The notes under the pieces are model-generated. The model saw only the letters and a program-made list of their open reading frames with translations, did not search any database and was not told the origin of the DNA. 64,000 nucleotides of DNA from the NCBI RefSeq assembly GCF_900105945.1, contig NZ_FNSO01000004.1:4464001-4528000 (forward strand). Direction: 5' to 3'. A program made the position numbers and the translations under genes. Numbering within the stretch: the stretch's first letter is position 1; each line of letters starts with the position of its first letter. The DNA comes from Amycolatopsis tolypomycina (GTDB lineage Bacteria; Actinomycetota; Actinomycetes; Mycobacteriales; Pseudonocardiaceae). Below are positions 58,812 through 64,000 of this stretch, piece by piece.

Positions 58812-59555
58812 TCACAGGCCGAAGAGCCGGCGCTGGATCTCCCGGCGGTAGTCCTCCAGGGTGTTGTCCAGGTGGACGCCGGCGGCGTGCGCCGCCGCGT
58901 CCGGGTCGCCGTCCCGGATGGCCTGGTAGATCGCGGCGTGCTCCTCGATCGCGCCCGCCGCGTGCCCGCCGATCCCGCCGGACATCCCGATGATGTTCGA
59001 CTGCCGTTGCAGGCGGCGGGCCTCGCGCACGGCCGCGACGAGGAACTGGTTGTGCGACGCGGCGGCGATCCCGGCGTGGAAGTCGTCGTCGCCGGAGTCG
59101 AACAGCGAGTACTGCCCGCTCAGGTGGCCGCGGCGGCAGGTTTCGGCGGCGGCCTCGATCGCGCGCAGCTCCGCGGGGGTGGCGTTGGCCGCGGCCAGGC
59201 GGCTGGCCGCGGTCTCCTGGATCCGGCGGAACTCGAAGAGCATGTAGACGTGGCCGAGATCGGTGGGCAGGAAGAACGCGCCCCACCGGGACCCGCCGAG
59301 CATGCCCTCGTCGTCGGAGACATACAGCCCACGTCCTTTGTGCGCTCGCACCCGGCCGATGGCCGAGAGGATCTTGACGGCCTCCCGCACCATGGTCCGG
59401 CTGGTTCCCATCCGCGCCGCCAGCTCGTTCTCGGTCGGCATCCGGTCGCCGGGCCGCAGCTCCAGTTCGGCGATCAGCCGGAGGATCTGCTCCGCCACGA
59501 CTTCGTAGCCGGGGCGGTACGGGACAGGCGGTGCTACTTCCTCGTCACGGGTCAC
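58812..59555 (-). CDS. GntR/FadR-family regulator
   Basis: A 247-aa regulator: winged helix-turn-helix (YEVVAEQILRLIAELELRPG; NELAARMGTSRTMVREAVKI) followed by a helical FCD ligand domain with probable metal-binding residues (DDDFHAGIAAASHN, EEHAAIYQAI, AAGVHLDNTL). This branch often senses uronates or sugar acids. The start is GTG at 59553-59555; no strong ribosome site precedes it, so a leaderless message is possible. It lies between the esterase operon and the divergent beta-helix glycosidase gene and may control one or both. Confidence 0.88.
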   Translation of the reverse strand: MTRDEEVAPPVPYRPGYEVVAEQILRLIAELELRPGDRMPTENELAARMGTSRTMVREAVKILSAIGRVRAHKGRGLYVSDDEGMLGGSRWGAFFLPTDLGHVYMLFEFRRIQETAASRLAAANATPAELRAIEAAAETCRRGHLSGQYSLFDSGDDDFHAGIAAASHNQFLVAAVREARRLQRQSNIIGMSGGIGGHAAGAIEEHAAIYQAIRDGDPDAAAHAAGVHLDNTLEDYRREIQRRLFGL

Positions 59556-62288
<2,733 letters not shown>

Positions 62289-62371
62289 CGCCCCAATGTG
62301 GCGTTCGGTGCGTTGAACGCACCGAACGCCACATTGGGTGCGTTGAACGCAACCAACGCCACATTGGGGCG
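62289..62371 (+). terminator. Palindromic repeat copy 2, acting as terminator
   Basis: Begins on the base after the TAA of the beta-helix gene. CGCCCCAATGTGGCGTT at 62289-62305 is exactly inverted at 62355-62371, with a third CCACATTGGG in the middle allowing alternative hairpins. It is the same 83-bp unit as 2633-2715. Position suggests a transcription terminator; sequence identity suggests a dispersed repeat family. Confidence 0.75.
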
Positions 62372-62406
62372 CTTCCCCTCGCACCACCGGACAGAGAGGT
62401 TCGGCC

Positions 62407-64000
62407 ATGTCTTCGTTCGAGCTGTCGCGACGCCGGCTGATCGTGGTGGCCGGGGCCGCCGCGGCCGCCGGTGTGGTCCGCGTGCCCGCCGGCTGGGCCA
62501 CCGAAGGACCGAGCAGCTACACGCCGAGCTGGGCGTCGGTCGACCAGCACCCGCCCGCGCCGGAGTGGTTCCAGGACGCCAAGTTCGGCATCTACTACCA
62601 CTGGGGCGTGTTCAGCGTCCCGGCCTTCGGCAACGAGTGGTACCCGCGCAACATGTACATCGCCGGGTCCAGTGAGAACAACCACCACAAGGCGGTGTTC
62701 GGCGACCCGTCGGCGTGGCCGTACCAGAACTTCATCAACGGTGCTCGCGACAAGGCGGGCAACTGGGTGCAGTTCGCGCCGAAGCTCAAGTCGGCGGGCG
62801 GGAACTTCGACCCGGCCGAGTGGGCCCAGCTCTTCGCCGACGCCGGCGCGAAGTTCGCCGGCCCGGTCGCCGAGCACCACGACGGCTACTCGATGTGGAA
62901 CAGCACGGCCAACGAGTGGAACTCGGTCAAGACCGGGCCCAAGCTCGACCTGCTCCGGCTGCACGCCGACGCCATCCGCGCGAAGGGCCTCAAGCTGCTG
63001 GCGGCCCTGCACCACGCCTACCACTTCACCGGCTACTACGACCACGTGCCGAACCAGCCGACCGAGTCGCTGCGCCGGCTGTTCGGCCAGAACGGCCGGG
63101 CCGCGGAGAACCAGCTCTGGTTCGACAAGCTGCGCGAGGTCGTCGACGGCTACCAGCCCGACCTCGTCTACCAGGACTTCAACCTGACCCAGGTCGACGA
63201 GGCGCAGCGGCTGAACTTCCTGGCGCGCTACTACAACCAGGCGGTGGCCTGGAACAAGGACGTCGTCGCCACCTACAAGGACGGCTTCAACAACCGCGGG
63301 GAGGTCTTCGACTTCGAACGCGGCGGGCCGGGCGACCTGATGAGCCCGTACTGGATGACCGACGACAGCATCTCCAGCTCCAGCTGGTGCTACACGAACG
63401 GCATCGGCTACTACTCGATGAAGGCCATGCTGCACTCGCTGCTCGACCGGGTCAGCAAGAACGGCACCATGCTGCTGAACATCGCGCCGATGGCCGACGG
63501 CACCATCCCGGCCGGGCAGCGCACGATCCTGCTCGGCATCGGCAACTACCTCAAGCGGTTCGGCGAGTCCGTCTACGGCACCCGCGCGTGGGCCGTGTAC
63601 GGCGAAGGGCCGACGAAGATGGGCGGCGGCTCGTTCACCACGCCGGTGGAGGGAACCAGGACCGACGTCCGGTTCACCCGCAGCAAGGACAACACCGTGC
63701 TGTACGCGACCGCGCTGGGCTGGCCCGGGAGCACCTTCCCGATCACGACGCTGAGTTCGAGCCGGATCAACCTGGGCAACCTCGTCTCGGCGCAGCTGCT
63801 CGGCCCGGACGCCGGCACCGCGACCGCCCTGCCCGCCCCGGTCCAGGACGCCGCCGCGCTGCGCGTCCAGCTGCCTTCGGCCAACCCGCCGTTCGACGCG
63901 CCGGCGTACGTGGTGAAACTGACGTTCTCCGGCCCGATCCCCACGCCCGGCTCCGGTCCCCTGCCGACCGGCTGGTCCCGGATCGCGAACGTCACCACCG
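62407..64000 (+). CDS. Exported alpha-L-fucosidase, GH29, 3' end outside window
   Basis: At least 531 residues of a second GH29 enzyme. The signal is twin-arginine type (SRRRLIVVAGAAAAAGVV). The catalytic barrel has WFQDAKFGIYYHWGVFSVPA, the substrate motif VAEHHDGYSMWNS, and the likely nucleophile Asp in PDLVYQDFNLTQ, with the conserved LLDRVSKNGTMLLNIAP. A C-terminal domain starts near residue 400 and is cut at the window end. The ATG has AGAGAGG upstream. It differs clearly from the GH29 at 4663-6477 (HWG rather than HFG core). It is probably transcribed after the palindrome with the beta-helix enzyme or from its own promoter. Confidence 0.92.
   Translation, partial: MSSFELSRRRLIVVAGAAAAAGVVRVPAGWATEGPSSYTPSWASVDQHPPAPEWFQDAKFGIYYHWGVFSVPAFGNEWYPRNMYIAGSSENNHHKAVFGDPSAWPYQNFINGARDKAGNWVQFAPKLKSAGGNFDPAEWAQLFADAGAKFAGPVAEHHDGYSMWNSTANEWNSVKTGPKLDLLRLHADAIRAKGLKLLAALHHAYHFTGYYDHVPNQPTESLRRLFGQNGRAAENQLWFDKLREVVDGYQPDLVYQDFNLTQVDEAQRLNFLARYYNQAVAWNKDVVATYKDGFNNRGEVFDFERGGPGDLMSPYWMTDDSISSSSWCYTNGIGYYSMKAMLHSLLDRVSKNGTMLLNIAPMADGTIPAGQRTILLGIGNYLKRFGESVYGTRAWAVYGEGPTKMGGGSFTTPVEGTRTDVRFTRSKDNTVLYATALGWPGSTFPITTLSSSRINLGNLVSAQLLGPDAGTATALPAPVQDAAALRVQLPSANPPFDAPAYVVKLTFSGPIPTPGSGPLPTGWSRIANVTT

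Overview
This is a 64 kb stretch of very high-GC chromosomal DNA from an actinobacterium. The evidence is the strong third-position GC bias, frequent GTG starts, 4-bp ATGA/GTGA overlaps between operon genes, a conservon-type signalling operon, twin-arginine-exported CAZymes with ricin/CBM13 domains, a DUF222 pseudogene and a latex-clearing-protein homologue. Genus is inference: the mix, and several long intergenic palindromes, fit Amycolatopsis or a close Pseudonocardiaceae relative. I see no rRNA, tRNA, CRISPR array, phage genes or plasmid origin.

Layout. 1-9.3 kb: end of an ABC ATPase gene, small membrane proteins, an exported orphan protein, a two-gene exported glycosidase operon (GH29 then GH84), a PNPOx-like protein, a GlsB-type membrane protein and an S1 protease. 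9.4-15.1 kb: a GT1-like glycosyltransferase followed by a 38-aa Cys-rich peptide gene, a LacI regulator with a perfect 28-bp operator, a 21-bp tandem repeat, a diguanylate cyclase, two tandem hexapeptide micro-ORFs and an MFS exporter. 15.2-23.1 kb: the lower gallate/protocatechuate 4,5-cleavage (2-pyrone-4,6-dicarboxylate/oxalomesaconate) pathway in two operons with a GntR regulator and three matching operator-like palindromes. Inside it sits a dehydrogenase plus spore-photoproduct-lyase-like pair. No ring-cleavage dioxygenase is present.

23.2-32 kb: a LuxR-family ATPase regulator, an acyl-CoA dehydrogenase and a VOC protein with a shared palindromic promoter, a complete IS5-family element with CTAG duplications, and next to it a 1,044-aa alpha/beta-hydrolase + STAND NTPase + TPR protein resembling bacterial NLR-like defence proteins. 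32-40.6 kb: a large exported repeat-type protein, a conservon-like operon (kinase, roadblock, DUF742) that ends in a stand-alone MHYT protein where a GTPase is usual, and an LtrA-type membrane protein. 40.6-43 kb: a small mobile-element hotspot with a 17-bp tandem array, an IS630-family element, an IS5-type end relic and a DUF222 pseudogene with an in-frame stop.

43.3-49.6 kb: a molybdopterin oxidoreductase that lacks the usual N-terminal Fe-S cysteines, a MarR regulator with two TTGCG-N3-CGCAA sites, a pyruvate-oxidase-like ThDP enzyme and a coupled SDR. 50.2-52.7 kb: a double-TetR regulator divergent from a latex-clearing-protein (rubber oxygenase) homologue. 52.7-64 kb: a plant-polysaccharide cluster with a GH39-like enzyme, GH54, LacI, esterase, GntR, a beta-helix glycosidase (GH141-like) and a GH29 gene cut by the window end. 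Most of these enzymes carry ricin-type beta-trefoil domains.

The most interesting items are the twin micro-ORFs at 13.8 kb, the Cys-rich peptide after the glycosyltransferase, the hydrolase-STAND-TPR protein, the conservon with MHYT in place of the GTPase, and the palindromic repeat family shared by an IS630-like miniature element and a gene terminus 60 kb away.
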